DNA from: Georgenia wutianyii
Lineage (GTDB): Bacteria > Actinomycetota > Actinomycetes > Actinomycetales > Actinomycetaceae
Reading direction: 5' to 3'
Assembly: GCF_006349365.1 (NCBI RefSeq)
Contig: NZ_CP040899.1
Span: forward strand, 186,001 to 250,000
DNA: 64,000 bases
Made by a program: the position numbers and the translations under genes. The number at the start of each line of letters is the position of its first letter. Position 1 is the first letter of the stretch. Shown here piece after piece: positions 26,352 through 35,705 of this stretch. A model generated the notes under the pieces. The model was given only the letters and a program-made list of their open reading frames with translations. It was not told the origin of the DNA and did no database searches.

Positions 26352-28349
26352 CTAGGTCGCCATTCCGGCGGAGATCTGCTCCATGACCGAGGAGTCGGCC
26401 AGCGTCGTCACGTCCCCGATCGCCCGGTGCTCCGCGACGTCGCGCAGGAGGCGGCGCATGATCTTGCCCGAGCGGGTCTTCGGCAGCTCGGCGACGACGA
26501 GGATCGAGCGCGGCTTGGCGATCGGCCCGATCGTCTTGGCGACGTGCGCGCGCAGCTCGGCGATGTGCTGCTCGGCCCCCTCGGTGCTCGCGGCCGCGGC
26601 CGCCTCACCGCGCAGGATGACGAACGCGACGACGGCCTGGCCGGTCGTGTCGTCACTCGCGCCGACGACGGCGGCCTCGGCGACCGTCGGGTGGGAGACG
26701 AGCGCGGACTCGATCTCCGTGGTCGAGAGACGGTGGCCGGAGACGTTCATGACGTCGTCGACCCGGCCGAGGACCCACAGGTCGCCGTCGGCGTCCTTCT
26801 TCGCGCCGTCGCCGGCGAAGTAGATGCCGGGGAAGCGCGACCAGTAGGTGTCCTTGAAGCGCTGCTCGTCGCCCCAGATGCCGCGGAGCATCGAGGGCCA
26901 CGGCTCGGTGAGGACGAGGTAGCCGCCCGAGCCGTCGGGGACGGACTCGCCCATCTCGTCGACGACGTCGGCGACGATGCCGGGCAGCGGCGTCTGGGCC
27001 GACCCGGGCTTGGCGGCGGTGACGCCGGGCAGCGGGGAGATCATGATCGCCCCGGTCTCCGTCTGCCACCACGTGTCGACGACGGGCGTGCGGTCCCCGC
27101 CGATGACGCGGCGGTACCAGACCCACGCCTCGGGGTTGATCGGCTCGCCGACCGACCCGAGGACGCGCAGGGAGGAGAGGTCGAAGCGGCCCGGCTCCTC
27201 CTCGCCCCACTTCATGCACGTGCGGATCGCCGTCGGGGCGGTGTAGAGGATGGAGACCTTGTACTTCTCCACGATCTCCCACCAGCGGCCCTTGTGCGGG
27301 GTGTCGGGGGTGCCCTCGTACATCACCTGGGTGGCGCCGTTGAGGAGCGGCCCGTACGTCACGTACGAGTGGCCGGTCACCCAGCCGATGTCGGCGGTGC
27401 ACCAGTAGACGTCGGTCTCGGGCTTGAGGTCGAAGACGTTGCGGTGGGTGTAGGCCGACTGCACGAGGTAGCCGCCCGTCGTGTGGAAGATGCCCTTGGG
27501 CTTCCCGGTCGTGCCCGAGGTGTAGAGGATGAACAGCGGGTGCTCGGCCTCGACGTCGACGGGCGCGTGGTCGGTGCCCTGGCGGGGGACGATCTCCTCC
27601 CACCAGACGTCGCGGCCCTCGGTCCACGCGACGTCCTGGCCGGTGCGGCGCACGACGAGCACCTTCTCCACGGGGGTGTCGCCGCGCTCGAGCGCCTCGT
27701 CCACCGCCGGCTTGAGGGCGCTCGCCTTGCCGCGCCGGTAGCCACCGTCGGAGGTGATGACGACCTTGGCCTCGGCGTCGTTGATCCGCGTGTGCAGCGC
27801 CTCGGCGGAGAACCCGCCGAAGACCACCGAGTGCGGCGCGCCGAGGCGGGCGCAGGCGAGCATCGCGACGACGGCCTCGGGGATCATCGGCAGGTAGATC
27901 GCCACCCGGTCACCGGTCTGCACGCCGAGCTCGGCGAGCGCGGACGCCGCGCGGGCGACCTCGTCGCGCAGCTCGGCGTAGGTGATCGTGCGGGTGTCAC
28001 CCGGCTCGCCCTCCCAGTGGATCGCGACCCGGTCCCCGTGCCCCGCCTCCACGTGCCGGTCGACGGCGTTGTGGGCGGCGTTGAGCCGACCGTCGCCGAA
28101 CCAGCGCGCCCGTGGGGCGTCGGACCAGTCGAGGACCTCGGTGAAGTCCGTCGACCAGGAGAGCAGCTCGCGCGCCTGGTCGGCCCAGAAGCCGAGCCGG
28201 TCGGCGGCGGCCTGCTCGTACAGGTCCGCGGTGGCGTTCGCCTGCGCGGCGAACTCGGGGCTCGGCGGGAAGCGGCGCTCCTCGACGAGCAGGTTCTCCA
28301 GGCCCCCGGCTTCGGTGGAACCGGTCGCGGCGCTGGTGTGGTCAGCCAT
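26352..28349 (-). CDS. acs: Acetyl-CoA synthetase
   Basis: 665 residues. The AMP-binding P-loop is [47 protein letters not shown] and [16 protein letters not shown] are the adenylation motifs. The C-terminal [11 protein letters not shown] contains the lysine that is reversibly acetylated in Acs. It activates acetate to acetyl-CoA through acetyl-AMP. ATG 28349 has GGAGG about 8 nt upstream. It is divergent from the DUF485-actP acetate permease operon across a 207-bp regulatory region with a Crp-type site. Confidence 0.96.
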   Translation of the reverse strand: MADHTSAATGSTEAGGLENLLVEERRFPPSPEFAAQANATADLYEQAAADRLGFWADQARELLSWSTDFTEVLDWSDAPRARWFGDGRLNAAHNAVDRHVEAGHGDRVAIHWEGEPGDTRTITYAELRDEVARAASALAELGVQTGDRVAIYLPMIPEAVVAMLACARLGAPHSVVFGGFSAEALHTRINDAEAKVVITSDGGYRRGKASALKPAVDEALERGDTPVEKVLVVRRTGQDVAWTEGRDVWWEEIVPRQGTDHAPVDVEAEHPLFILYTSGTTGKPKGIFHTTGGYLVQSAYTHRNVFDLKPETDVYWCTADIGWVTGHSYVTYGPLLNGATQVMYEGTPDTPHKGRWWEIVEKYKVSILYTAPTAIRTCMKWGEEEPGRFDLSSLRVLGSVGEPINPEAWVWYRRVIGGDRTPVVDTWWQTETGAIMISPLPGVTAAKPGSAQTPLPGIVADVVDEMGESVPDGSGGYLVLTEPWPSMLRGIWGDEQRFKDTYWSRFPGIYFAGDGAKKDADGDLWVLGRVDDVMNVSGHRLSTTEIESALVSHPTVAEAAVVGASDDTTGQAVVAFVILRGEAAAAASTEGAEQHIAELRAHVAKTIGPIAKPRSILVVAELPKTRSGKIMRRLLRDVAEHRAIGDVTTLADSSVMEQISAGMAT

Positions 28350-28527
28350 GGTCAATCCTCCGGACGACGTTGTTCGTAGCATCGCCGGTGCCCCCGTCTA
28401 TGGCCGGGATCACATCGGCACGTCCCCGAAATGTACCCGCCCGGCCCGGTTCGTCCCATCCGCCTCCGCGGTGCGGGTGGGCACCGACCCTCTGCGCCCT
28501 GGTACCTTGCCGGTCGGTCACGGCGTC

Positions 28528-28541
28528 GTGACCTGTGTCAC
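28528..28541. promoter_or_regulatory. Crp/GlxR-type operator in the acs/actP divergent region
   Basis: GTGACCTGTGTCAC fits the GTGA-N6-TCAC core of Crp/GlxR sites and is palindromic over its outer five bases. It lies 16-29 nt before the DUF485 ATG. An overlapping palindrome GGTCACG-GCGT-CGTGACC lies immediately upstream (about 28517-28534). Its position near the start suggests repression of the permease operon or a control shared with acs. Confidence 0.6.
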
Positions 28542-28556
28542 TGAGAAGGGGGAAAC

Positions 28557-28943
28557 ATGACAGGTGACCCGAAGGGTCAGCAGCCGCACGGGGGCGCACC
28601 GCCCGCCGCCGGCGTCGGGGGGCCGGCCCAGGTGACCCCGGAGGAGTTCCGGGCGGTCCAGGGGTCGGCGGAGTTCGCCGGGCTGCGCAGCAGCTTCCGC
28701 GCCTTCGCCTTCCCGATGACCGCCGCGTTCCTCGTCTGGTACCTGGCCTACGTCCTGCTCTCGACCTACGCGGAGGGCTTCATGTCCACGCCGGTGGTCG
28801 GCAACCTCAACCTCGGGCTGCTCGTCGGCCTGGGCCAGTTCCTCAGCACGTTCCTCATCACGTGGGCCTACGTGCGCCACGCGAACCGGTCCCTGGACCC
28901 CGTGGCCTCCCGGCTGCGGGCCGAGCTGGAGGGGGATGCCTGA
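28557..28943 (+). CDS. DUF485 membrane protein, ActP partner
   Basis: 128 residues. A Gly/Pro/Ala-rich N-terminus is followed by a RSSFRAFAFPMTAAFLVWYLAYVLL helix and a second helix around residues 78-98, with HANRSLDP at the end. DUF485 (YjcH-like) proteins are encoded with acetate permeases and are thought to assist them. GGGGGAAAC precedes the ATG. The stop overlaps the actP ATG by 1 bp (TGATG). Confidence 0.88.
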   Translation: MTGDPKGQQPHGGAPPAAGVGGPAQVTPEEFRAVQGSAEFAGLRSSFRAFAFPMTAAFLVWYLAYVLLSTYAEGFMSTPVVGNLNLGLLVGLGQFLSTFLITWAYVRHANRSLDPVASRLRAELEGDA

Positions 28944-30526
28944 TGGACGTCGGCAACCCCTGGGTGAACATCGGGATCTTCCTCGTCTTCGTCGTCGTCA
29001 CCCTCGTCATCGTCATCCGGGTCTCCCGCACGACGACGTCGGTCGGCGACTTCTACCACGGCGGCCGCAGCTTCTCCGGCCGGCAGAACGGCGTCGCCAT
29101 CGCCGGCGACTACCTGTCCGCGGCCTCGTTCCTCGGCATCGTCGGTGCCGTCGCGCTCTACGGGTACGACGGCCTGCTCTACTCCGTGGGCTTCCTCGTC
29201 GCCTGGCTGGTGGCGCTGCTGCTCGTCGCCGAGCCGCTGCGCAACACCGGCAAGTACACGATGGCCGACGTCCTCAGCTTCCGGATGCGCCAGCGCCCGG
29301 TGCGCACGGCGGCGGCCACCTCGACCCTGGCGATCACGTTCTTCTACCTGCTCGCCCAGATGGCGGGTGCGGGAGCGCTCGTCTCGCTGCTGCTCGGCGT
29401 GGACAGCAAGGCGGGGCAGTCGGCCGTCATCGCCGTCGTCGGCGCGCTCATGATCGTCTACGTGATGATCGGCGGGATGAAGGGCACCACCTGGGTGCAG
29501 ATCATCAAGGCGGTGCTGCTCATCGCCGCCGTCGGTGTCATGACCGTGTGGATCATGGCCGTCAACGGCTTCAACCTCAGCGAGCTCCTCGGCCGGGCGG
29601 TGGACTCCCACCCGGACGGCACCGCGATCCTCGAGCCGATGCTCCAGTACGGCACCTCGGGGACGACGAAGATCGGCTTCGTCTCCCTCGCGATCGCGCT
29701 CGTCTTCGGCGCCGCCGGTCTGCCGCACGTGCTCATGCGCTTCTACACGGTGCCGACCGCCAAGGACGCGCGGAAGTCGGTCGTCTGGGCGATCGCCCTC
29801 ATCGGCTTCTTCTACCTGTGCACCCTCGTGCTCGGGTACGCGGCGACCTACCTCGTCGGGGTCGACACGATCCGCAACGCGCCGGGCGGGTCGAACGCCG
29901 CCGCCCCGGCGCTGGCCTACGAGCTCGGCGGGACCCTGCTGCTCGGCATCGTCGCCGCGGTCGCGTTCGCGACGATCCTCGCCGTCGTCGCGGGCCTCAC
30001 CATCACCGCCTCGGCGTCCTTCGCCCACGACGTCTACAACGGCGTCCTCAAGGAGGGCAAGGCCACCCCGGAGAACGAGGTCAAGGTGGCGCGGCGCACC
30101 GCCGTGGTCATCGGGGCGATCTCCATCCTCGGCGGCATCCTCGCCGCCGAGCAGAACGTCGCGTTCCTCGTCTCGCTCGCCTTCGCGATCGCGGCGAGCG
30201 CCAACCTGCCCTCGATCCTCTTCTCGCTGTACTGGAAGCGGTTCAACACGCGCGGGTCGACGTGGAGCATCTACGGCGGGCTGTTCAGCGCGCTGATCCT
30301 CATCGCGTTCTCGCCCGTGGTCTCCGGCTCGGAGACGGCGATGATCTCGGGCGTCGACTTCGCGTGGTTCCCGCTGACGAACCCAGCGATCGTCTCCGTG
30401 CCGCTGGGCTTCTTCCTCGGCTGGCTCGGCTCGGTCACCTCGAACGAGCACGACGAGGCAAAGCAGGCCGAGATGGAGGTCCGGTCGATGACGGGGGCAG
30501 GCGCCGAGCGCGCCGCCGGTCACTGA
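28943..30526 (+). CDS. actP: Acetate/cation symporter
   Basis: 527 residues, sodium:solute symporter (SSS) fold with about 13 membrane helices. FYHGGRSFSGRQNGVAIAGDYLSAASFLGIVG, the GMKGTTWVQIIKAV loop, GLPHVLMRFYTVP and ASFAHDVYNG are typical of ActP/MctC carriers for acetate and other short acids. Translationally coupled to DUF485. Together with the divergent acs this forms an acetate uptake and activation unit. MctC-type transporters also take pyruvate and propionate, so the substrate range may be broader. Confidence 0.92.
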   Translation: MDVGNPWVNIGIFLVFVVVTLVIVIRVSRTTTSVGDFYHGGRSFSGRQNGVAIAGDYLSAASFLGIVGAVALYGYDGLLYSVGFLVAWLVALLLVAEPLRNTGKYTMADVLSFRMRQRPVRTAAATSTLAITFFYLLAQMAGAGALVSLLLGVDSKAGQSAVIAVVGALMIVYVMIGGMKGTTWVQIIKAVLLIAAVGVMTVWIMAVNGFNLSELLGRAVDSHPDGTAILEPMLQYGTSGTTKIGFVSLAIALVFGAAGLPHVLMRFYTVPTAKDARKSVVWAIALIGFFYLCTLVLGYAATYLVGVDTIRNAPGGSNAAAPALAYELGGTLLLGIVAAVAFATILAVVAGLTITASASFAHDVYNGVLKEGKATPENEVKVARRTAVVIGAISILGGILAAEQNVAFLVSLAFAIAASANLPSILFSLYWKRFNTRGSTWSIYGGLFSALILIAFSPVVSGSETAMISGVDFAWFPLTNPAIVSVPLGFFLGWLGSVTSNEHDEAKQAEMEVRSMTGAGAERAAGH

Positions 30527-30543
30527 CCAGGCCACTGGGAACG

Positions 30544-30585
30544 CGAGAGGGCCGGTGCGAGGGAATCCCCGCGCCGGCCCTCTCG
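30544..30585. terminator. Bidirectional terminator after actP
   Basis: CGAGAGGGCCGG and its exact complement enclose an 18-nt loop, between the convergent actP and membrane-protein genes. Confidence 0.85.
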
Positions 30586-30594
30586 TCGCCGGTC

Positions 30595-31854
30595 TCAGGC
30601 GGTCTCGACGACGCGGGTGACCTCCCGGCGGCCCTTGCGGCGCGCGCCGTGGGAGACGACGCCGACGAGGACGAGGGTGAGGCCGGTGACGACGAGCCGG
30701 CCGGTGGCGCCGGAGGCGACGAGGTGGTGGGCGACGTTCCCGCCGAAGTCGCCGAAGCGGTCCAGCCAGGTGACGACGGGCTCGAGGATCTCCTGCGTCC
30801 ACGTCGGGGCGGCGAGGAACGGCACGCCGAGGACGACGACGAGGATGCCGGTGACGATCGCCCCCACCGAGCTCCACCGCGCGGCGAGGAGGACGACGGC
30901 GAGCACGAGGAGGCCCCCGGCGAGCTCGAGCAGCGCGGCGATGTTGAGGTTGCCGGTGTCCCACGGGTTGCGGGCGGGCAGCGTGAGGCGCGCGCCGGCG
31001 TCGGCCAGCAGGTACCAGGCCACGGGCGTGAGCAGCAGGGTCACGAGGATGGTGAGCACGTGCGCGCCGGCCCGCGACGGCGGGCGGGTGACGGCCGTCG
31101 TCCCGTCGAGGACGACGTCGCGGCGGCTGCGGCCCGTGGGTTCGGCGGCCGGGGTGGACGAGGTGGTCGCGGCGGCGCCGGCCCCTCCGATCCAGGCGCC
31201 CGACGACTCGTCGCGGGCGTCGTCGTCGGCTGTCGTGGGCGTCTCGTCGGCGGCGAGCGGCACCTGCGTGGTGGGGGCGGCCTCATCGACGGGACGGCGC
31301 TCGCCGGTGAGGTAGCCGGCGCTGTGGTGCTCGGCCAGGCCGGAGCGGGGCACGGGGCGCTCGGCCTCGTGGACGCCGGGCTCGCCGGCCTCCCGGATGT
31401 CGAAGGTGCTCGTCACGGTCGAGTCCGGGTCGACGTCGCGGCCGGGCTCGGGCCCCTCGGCCGGGACCGGACGGGTGTCCTGCTCGTCCCACCGTGGCTC
31501 GGGCCCAGGCCCGGACAGGGCCGGGTCGGCCGGCACGGCGTCGTAGGCAGGCGCGGCGTCGTAGGCGGCGGTGTCCTCGGGCGGCGCCGGGTCGTAGGCG
31601 GCGGTGTCCTCGGGCGGCGCCGGGTCGTAGGCGGCGGTGTCCTCGGGCGGCGCCGGGTCGTAGGCGGCGGTGTCCTCGGGCGGCGCCGGGTCGTAGGCGG
31701 CGGTGTCCTCGGCCGGCTCGTCGTTCACGGCGGGCTGCACGGCCGTCGGCTCCTCGTAGGGGCTGTCCGGCTCGGCCGGGCGGCCTGCCTGGTCCGTGCC
31801 CGGGGGCTCGGCCGGCTCGTAGGGGTTCTCGCGCTCACTGGGCTGGTTCGACAC
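30595..31854 (-). CDS. Acidic repeat-containing membrane protein of unknown function
   Basis: 419 residues. The N-terminal 240 residues are disordered and rich in Pro, Ala, Glu and Asp, and include about five copies of the 11-residue unit EDTAAYDPAPP. The C-terminal part has four membrane helices (about 262-284, 300-322, 330-352, 385-405). An RRKGRREVTR tail ends the chain in the cytosol. I do not recognise a family. The repeats carry tyrosines and acidic residues, which may bind or be modified, but nothing shows it. The region stays in frame with typical codon use, so it is a real gene. Confidence 0.75.
   Translation of the reverse strand: MSNQPSERENPYEPAEPPGTDQAGRPAEPDSPYEEPTAVQPAVNDEPAEDTAAYDPAPPEDTAAYDPAPPEDTAAYDPAPPEDTAAYDPAPPEDTAAYDAAPAYDAVPADPALSGPGPEPRWDEQDTRPVPAEGPEPGRDVDPDSTVTSTFDIREAGEPGVHEAERPVPRSGLAEHHSAGYLTGERRPVDEAAPTTQVPLAADETPTTADDDARDESSGAWIGGAGAAATTSSTPAAEPTGRSRRDVVLDGTTAVTRPPSRAGAHVLTILVTLLLTPVAWYLLADAGARLTLPARNPWDTGNLNIAALLELAGGLLVLAVVLLAARWSSVGAIVTGILVVVLGVPFLAAPTWTQEILEPVVTWLDRFGDFGGNVAHHLVASGATGRLVVTGLTLVLVGVVSHGARRKGRREVTRVVETA
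31558..31716. repeat. 33-bp coding tandem repeat inside the membrane-protein gene
   Basis: Four identical 33-bp copies (31558-31590, 31591-31623, 31624-31656, 31657-31689) and a partial fifth copy to 31716 encode the 11-residue unit. Perfect nucleotide identity points to recent expansion, so copy number may vary between strains without breaking the frame. Confidence 0.95.
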
Positions 31855-31929
31855 GTCGGCCTCCTCGGTCTGCGGTCCTCAACGTAGCGAGAGAGGGCCG
31901 GGAGGCGCGGGGCGGCGCGCCGAGAGGGG

Positions 31930-32709
31930 TCAGGCCCGTCGCCGGCCGGTCCTCCGGGCGAGCACGAGAGCGAGGGCAGCGGCGAGCGTGAGGGCGGCCG
32001 CCACGGGCACCCGGCGCCGGGGGCGCAGCCGCACGGGGCGGGTGAAGTCCCGGACCTGCCAGCCGTTGGCGGCGGCGTGCCGACGCAGCGCGCGGTCCGG
32101 GTTGACCGCGACGGGGCGGCCGACGGCCTCGAGCATCGGCAGGTCGGTGATCGAGTCGCTGTAGGCGTGGCTGGAGGCGAGGTCGTAGCCGCGCTCCTCG
32201 GCGAGCTCACGGATCGCGCTCGCCTTCGTCGGTCCGTAGGCGTAGAACTCCAGCCGGTCGGTGAAACGCCCGTCGGCGACGACGGGACGGGTGGCGATGA
32301 CGTGGTCCGCGCCGAGGAGCCCGGCGATCGGCCGGACCACCGCCTCGCTCGAGGCCGAGACGATGACGACGTCCTCCCCGGCGGCCTGGTGGGCGGCGAT
32401 GAGCTCGACCGCCTCCAGGTACACGACCGGCCGGATGTACTCCTCGAGCGCGGCCGCGACGACCGCCTCGGTGTGCGCGGCGTCCCAGCCGTGGGAGATC
32501 TTCGCGAGGCGGTCCTTCATCCGCTCGGTCTGGTCGTGGTCCGCGCCGAAGGAGAGGTAGCCGAGCTGGGCGTGCAGCCCGCGCAGCGCCCCGGTGCGGG
32601 TGAGCAGGCCGCCGTCGAGGAAGGCGCGGGACAGCGCGAAGGACGACGAGCCGGCGATGACGGTCTTGTCCAGGTCGAAGAACGCCGCCGGGCGTGGTGT
32701 GCGTGTCAC
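31930..32709 (-). CDS. HAD-IB family phosphatase (SerB-like), with C-terminal membrane helix
   Basis: 259 residues. HAD motif I is FFDLDKTVI, motif II VSASSEAVV, motif III Lys in GPTKASAIREL, and motif IV SDSITDLPMLE. This is the IB subclass of phosphoserine-phosphatase-like and CicA-type enzymes. A basic linker and a short hydrophobic segment at the C-terminus (about 235-250) suggest membrane attachment. GTG 32709 with GGGGAGG 5 nt upstream. The substrate may be a small phosphate ester or a phospholipid precursor; there is no pathway partner. Confidence 0.82.
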   Translation of the reverse strand: MTRTPRPAAFFDLDKTVIAGSSSFALSRAFLDGGLLTRTGALRGLHAQLGYLSFGADHDQTERMKDRLAKISHGWDAAHTEAVVAAALEEYIRPVVYLEAVELIAAHQAAGEDVVIVSASSEAVVRPIAGLLGADHVIATRPVVADGRFTDRLEFYAYGPTKASAIRELAEERGYDLASSHAYSDSITDLPMLEAVGRPVAVNPDRALRRHAAANGWQVRDFTRPVRLRPRRRVPVAAALTLAAALALVLARRTGRRRA

Positions 32710-32861
32710 AGGGCCTCCCCGCCCGAGCCTAACCGGAGCCCGGGCCTGGGACTTCCGCCCTCTCGTGTCCACCAGGTGAGACCTACTCTCGGCGTGAACG
32801 GTCGCCTATGGCTACATTCGCGGGCACCACCGGCCGCGGTGGGCGATCGAGAGGGGTAGCG

Positions 32862-34403
32862 ATGACAGAACGGACGAGCGCGCCCGCCCGCGAGCAGTGG
32901 ACGGGACAGTACGGCTTCATCCTCGCGGCGATCGGCTCCGCCGTGGGGCTCGGGAACATCTGGCGCTTCCCCGGGGTGGCCTACGAGAACGGTGGGGGTG
33001 CCTTCCTCATCCCGTACATCGTCGCCCTCCTCACCGCGGGTATCCCGATCCTCCTGCTCGACTACTCCCTCGGGCACCGCTACCGCGGCTCCGCGCCGAC
33101 CGTCTTCCGCCGCCTGGGCCGCAGGTTCGAGCCGCTCGGCTGGTTCCAGGTGGCGATCTCCTTCGTCATCGCGACGTACTACACGGTGATCATCGTCTGG
33201 GCGATCCGGTACATCGGGTTCTCCGTAGACCTCGCCTGGGGCGACGACCCCACCGGCTTCCTCATCGGCGACTTCCTGCGCTACAGCGGCCCCGGCCTGA
33301 GCACCGACTTCGTCGGCGGCATCTTCTGGCCGATGCTCGTCCTGTGGGTCATCACCCTCCTCGTCCTCGGTCTGGGCGTGGCGCGCGGCCTGGAGCGGGT
33401 CAACCGGATCTTCCTGCCGCTGCTCGTCATCCTCTTCGCGATCATGGTCGTGCGGGCACTGTTCCTCGAGGGCGCCGCCGAGGGCCTCAACGCCTTCTTC
33501 ACCCCGAACTGGGAGGCGCTGAGCGACCCCAACGTGTGGATCGCCGCCTACAGCCAGATCTTCTTCTCGCTGTCGATCGCCTTCGGCATCATGATCACGT
33601 ACTCGAGCTACCTGCGCCGCCGCTCGAACGTCACGCCCACCGGCTTCGTCGTCGCGTTCGCCAACTCCTCCTTCGAGCTGCTCGCGGGCATCGGCGTCTT
33701 CGCCACGCTCGGGTACATGGCCGCCCAGCAGGGCATCGGGGTGGGCGAGCTGGAGAACCTCACCGGCGTCATGCTCAGCTTCGCGACGTTCCCGCAGATC
33801 GTGTCGATGATGCCGGGCGGGCCGATCTTCGGGATCCTCTTCTTCACCTCGCTCACGCTCGCAGGCTTCACGTCCCTCATCTCCATCCTCCAGGTGGTCT
33901 CCGCCGCCTTCCAGGAGAAGTTCGGGCTCAGCCGTGTCCAGGCGACCGTCTACATCGGCGGGTTCGCCGCGGTCATCTCTCTCGCGCTGTACTCCTCCAC
34001 CTCCGGCCTGGCGATCCTCGACACGGTGGACAAGTACACCAACGAGGTGGGCGTCGTCGTCTCGGCGATCCTCACCTGCATCGTCGTGACGCTCGGCGCC
34101 CGCAAGCTGAGCGAGCTGCGGGCCCACCTCAACGCCGTGTCCACCGGCCACGTCGGCCGGTGGTGGAGCCTGCTCGTGGGCATCGTTGTCCCGCTCGCGC
34201 TGCTCGGCATGCTCGTCTCCAGCCTGCGGACGCTGTTCGCCGAGCCCTACAGCGACTACCCGTGGACCTTCCTCACGATCGCGGGCTGGGGCACCGTCGG
34301 CCTCATCGTCGTCGCGGCCGTGTTCCTCACCCTCGTCCCGTGGCGTCGTCCGGTGGACGAGTTCACGCCCGAGCCGCCCGTCCTCCAGGAGGTGGGTCGA
34401 TGA
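32862..34403 (+). CDS. metP: Sodium-dependent methionine/alanine transporter, large subunit (NSS family)
   Basis: 513 residues, LeuT-fold neurotransmitter:sodium symporter. GSAVGLGNIWRFPGVAYENGGG is the sodium and substrate site in helix 1, and SLSIAFGIMITYSSY is helix 6. About 12 helices. The ATG at 32862 follows GAGAGGGG. The gene overlaps by 4 bp a 50-residue membrane protein of MetS type, and this pairing is what identifies it as the MetP-like branch known from Corynebacterium glutamicum. Substrate assignment is inference from the pairing. Confidence 0.85.
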   Translation: MTERTSAPAREQWTGQYGFILAAIGSAVGLGNIWRFPGVAYENGGGAFLIPYIVALLTAGIPILLLDYSLGHRYRGSAPTVFRRLGRRFEPLGWFQVAISFVIATYYTVIIVWAIRYIGFSVDLAWGDDPTGFLIGDFLRYSGPGLSTDFVGGIFWPMLVLWVITLLVLGLGVARGLERVNRIFLPLLVILFAIMVVRALFLEGAAEGLNAFFTPNWEALSDPNVWIAAYSQIFFSLSIAFGIMITYSSYLRRRSNVTPTGFVVAFANSSFELLAGIGVFATLGYMAAQQGIGVGELENLTGVMLSFATFPQIVSMMPGGPIFGILFFTSLTLAGFTSLISILQVVSAAFQEKFGLSRVQATVYIGGFAAVISLALYSSTSGLAILDTVDKYTNEVGVVVSAILTCIVVTLGARKLSELRAHLNAVSTGHVGRWWSLLVGIVVPLALLGMLVSSLRTLFAEPYSDYPWTFLTIAGWGTVGLIVVAAVFLTLVPWRRPVDEFTPEPPVLQEVGR

Positions 34404-34552
34404 CCCCGCTCGCCATCACGTCCATGATCATCGCCATGCTCGTCATCTGGGGCGGGCTCGTCGTCGCGGTCACCTTCCTCGCGCGCAACCCGCTCCCGCC
34501 GGAGGACGACGACACCGCTCCCGGGTACGACCGCACCTCGCCCACGCGGTAG
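34400..34552 (+). CDS. metS: Methionine/alanine importer small subunit (MetS type)
   Basis: 50 residues. One membrane helix (MTPLAITSMIIAMLVIWGGL and on to AVTFLARNP) precedes an acidic tail DDDTAPGYDRTS. In C. glutamicum MetS is a single-helix peptide required for MetP activity. The ATG overlaps the transporter stop (ATGA) and uses the AGGAGG site about 8 nt upstream inside metP. A strong hairpin follows. Confidence 0.88.
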   Translation: MTPLAITSMIIAMLVIWGGLVVAVTFLARNPLPPEDDDTAPGYDRTSPTR

Positions 34553-34556
34553 GGCC

Positions 34557-34582
34557 GCGGGCCGCCTGCGGAGGCGGCCCGC
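34557..34582 (+). terminator. Terminator after metPS
   Basis: GCGGGCCGCCT pairs perfectly with AGGCGGCCCGC around a GCGG loop, just after the metS stop. Confidence 0.8.
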
Positions 34583-34619
34583 GCTCCTGGCGGTCGGGGT
34601 TTGTCCCCAGCACACGCCC

Positions 34620-34652
34620 GCGGCGCGGCGCTCCCCAGGGGCGCCGCGCCGC
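34620..34652 (+). other. Second strong hairpin upstream of the tad operon
   Basis: GCGGCGCGGCGC (34620-34631) pairs with its exact complement (34641-34652) around 9 nt. It may be a second terminator insulating the tad operon or a structured leader for it. The remainder of the gap to 34709 holds only the GGAGGGG site of the first tad gene. Confidence 0.5.
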
Positions 34653-34709
34653 GCCCGTCGGTGACCCGCCCCGGGGGATCCTCGGAGCGAGCCGAGGCGG
34701 AGGGGCACC

Positions 34710-35705
34710 ATGGGCAACGAGCGGGCAGCACTGCGGTCGGGCGACCGGCACGTCGTCGAGCGGGTGCGCCGGCTGTGCGCCCTCGCCGGGCTCGCGCTCG
34801 ACGTCCTGCCACCCGGGAGCGACCCGCCGGCCGCCGCCGTCCTCGTCGACGACCGGACCGACCCCGTCGGTCCCTCCTGGGTGCATGCCGCCGGGACCAC
34901 CCAGGTGGTGGAGCTCGGCCCCGAGCCGGGCATGCTCCACCTGCCGGAGGACGCCGAGACCCTGCTCGGTCTCCTCGGGCGGGCGGCCGCACCGCGCCGG
35001 GCCCGCGTCGTCGGCGTCGTCGGCGCGGTCGGCGGCGTCGGTGCCTCGGCGCTCGCCGCCGCCACGGCACGCCTGGCCGTCCGCGCCGGGCACACGAGCG
35101 CGCTCGTCGACCTCGACCCCGCCGGTGGCGGGTTCGACGTCCTCCTCGGCATCGAGCACGACGCCGGGCCACGCTGGGCGGACGTGCTCGGGGAGCGCGG
35201 GGGCTTCCCGCCGGACCGGCTCGTGGCCGCGCTGCCGACCTGGCACGGCGTGCGGGTCCTGTCCTCCGACGTCCGCGGCGGGGTCGCCCTCGCCGACCAG
35301 GTCGCGCTCGACGCCGTCGCCGCGCTCACCCGCGCCGCGGACGCCGTCGTCCTCGACCTGCCGCGGGCCGTGCTCGCCCCGGACGCCGCGCCCGACTGGC
35401 TGACCCTGTGCGGCGCCGTCGTGCTCGTCACCGGCTGCGACACCCGGTCGGCGGCCGCCGCGGCCGCGGCGGCGGGCCGGCTCACTGGTCGTGCGGCCCA
35501 CCTCGTCGTCCGGGGGCCGGCGAGCGGCAGCCTCCTGCCCGGCGACGTCGCGGAGGCCACCGGGCTGCCGCTCGGCGCGGTGATGCGTCCCGAGCGGGCC
35601 TTCACGGCGGGCGTCGAGCGCGGGCTGTCGCCCGGCGACCAGCGCCGCGGCCCGCTCCTGGCCACGGCGCGGCGCCTCCTGCGCCCGCTCGGACTGGCCT
35701 CGTGA
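34710..35705 (+). CDS. tadZ: CpaE/TadZ-like (Ssd-type) ATPase of the Tad locus
   Basis: 331 residues. An N-terminal receiver-like domain without catalytic residues is followed by a MinD/ParA-like P-loop region (VVGVVGAVGGVGASALAAATARLA). The Lys of the deviant Walker motif is replaced, as in many actinobacterial Ssd/CpaE proteins. SALVDLDPAGGGFDVLLGI and VVLDLPRA continue the fold. TadZ localises the Tad secretion ATPase; mycobacterial Rv3660c (Ssd) is a relative. GGAGGGG precedes the ATG. Overlaps tadA by 4 bp. Confidence 0.88.
   Translation: MGNERAALRSGDRHVVERVRRLCALAGLALDVLPPGSDPPAAAVLVDDRTDPVGPSWVHAAGTTQVVELGPEPGMLHLPEDAETLLGLLGRAAAPRRARVVGVVGAVGGVGASALAAATARLAVRAGHTSALVDLDPAGGGFDVLLGIEHDAGPRWADVLGERGGFPPDRLVAALPTWHGVRVLSSDVRGGVALADQVALDAVAALTRAADAVVLDLPRAVLAPDAAPDWLTLCGAVVLVTGCDTRSAAAAAAAAGRLTGRAAHLVVRGPASGSLLPGDVAEATGLPLGAVMRPERAFTAGVERGLSPGDQRRGPLLATARRLLRPLGLAS

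Noticed and set aside
28862..30526. Longer actP start upstream of 28943
   Set aside because: It would overlap the DUF485 coding region by about 80 bp; the TGATG coupling and homologous N-terminus support 28943.
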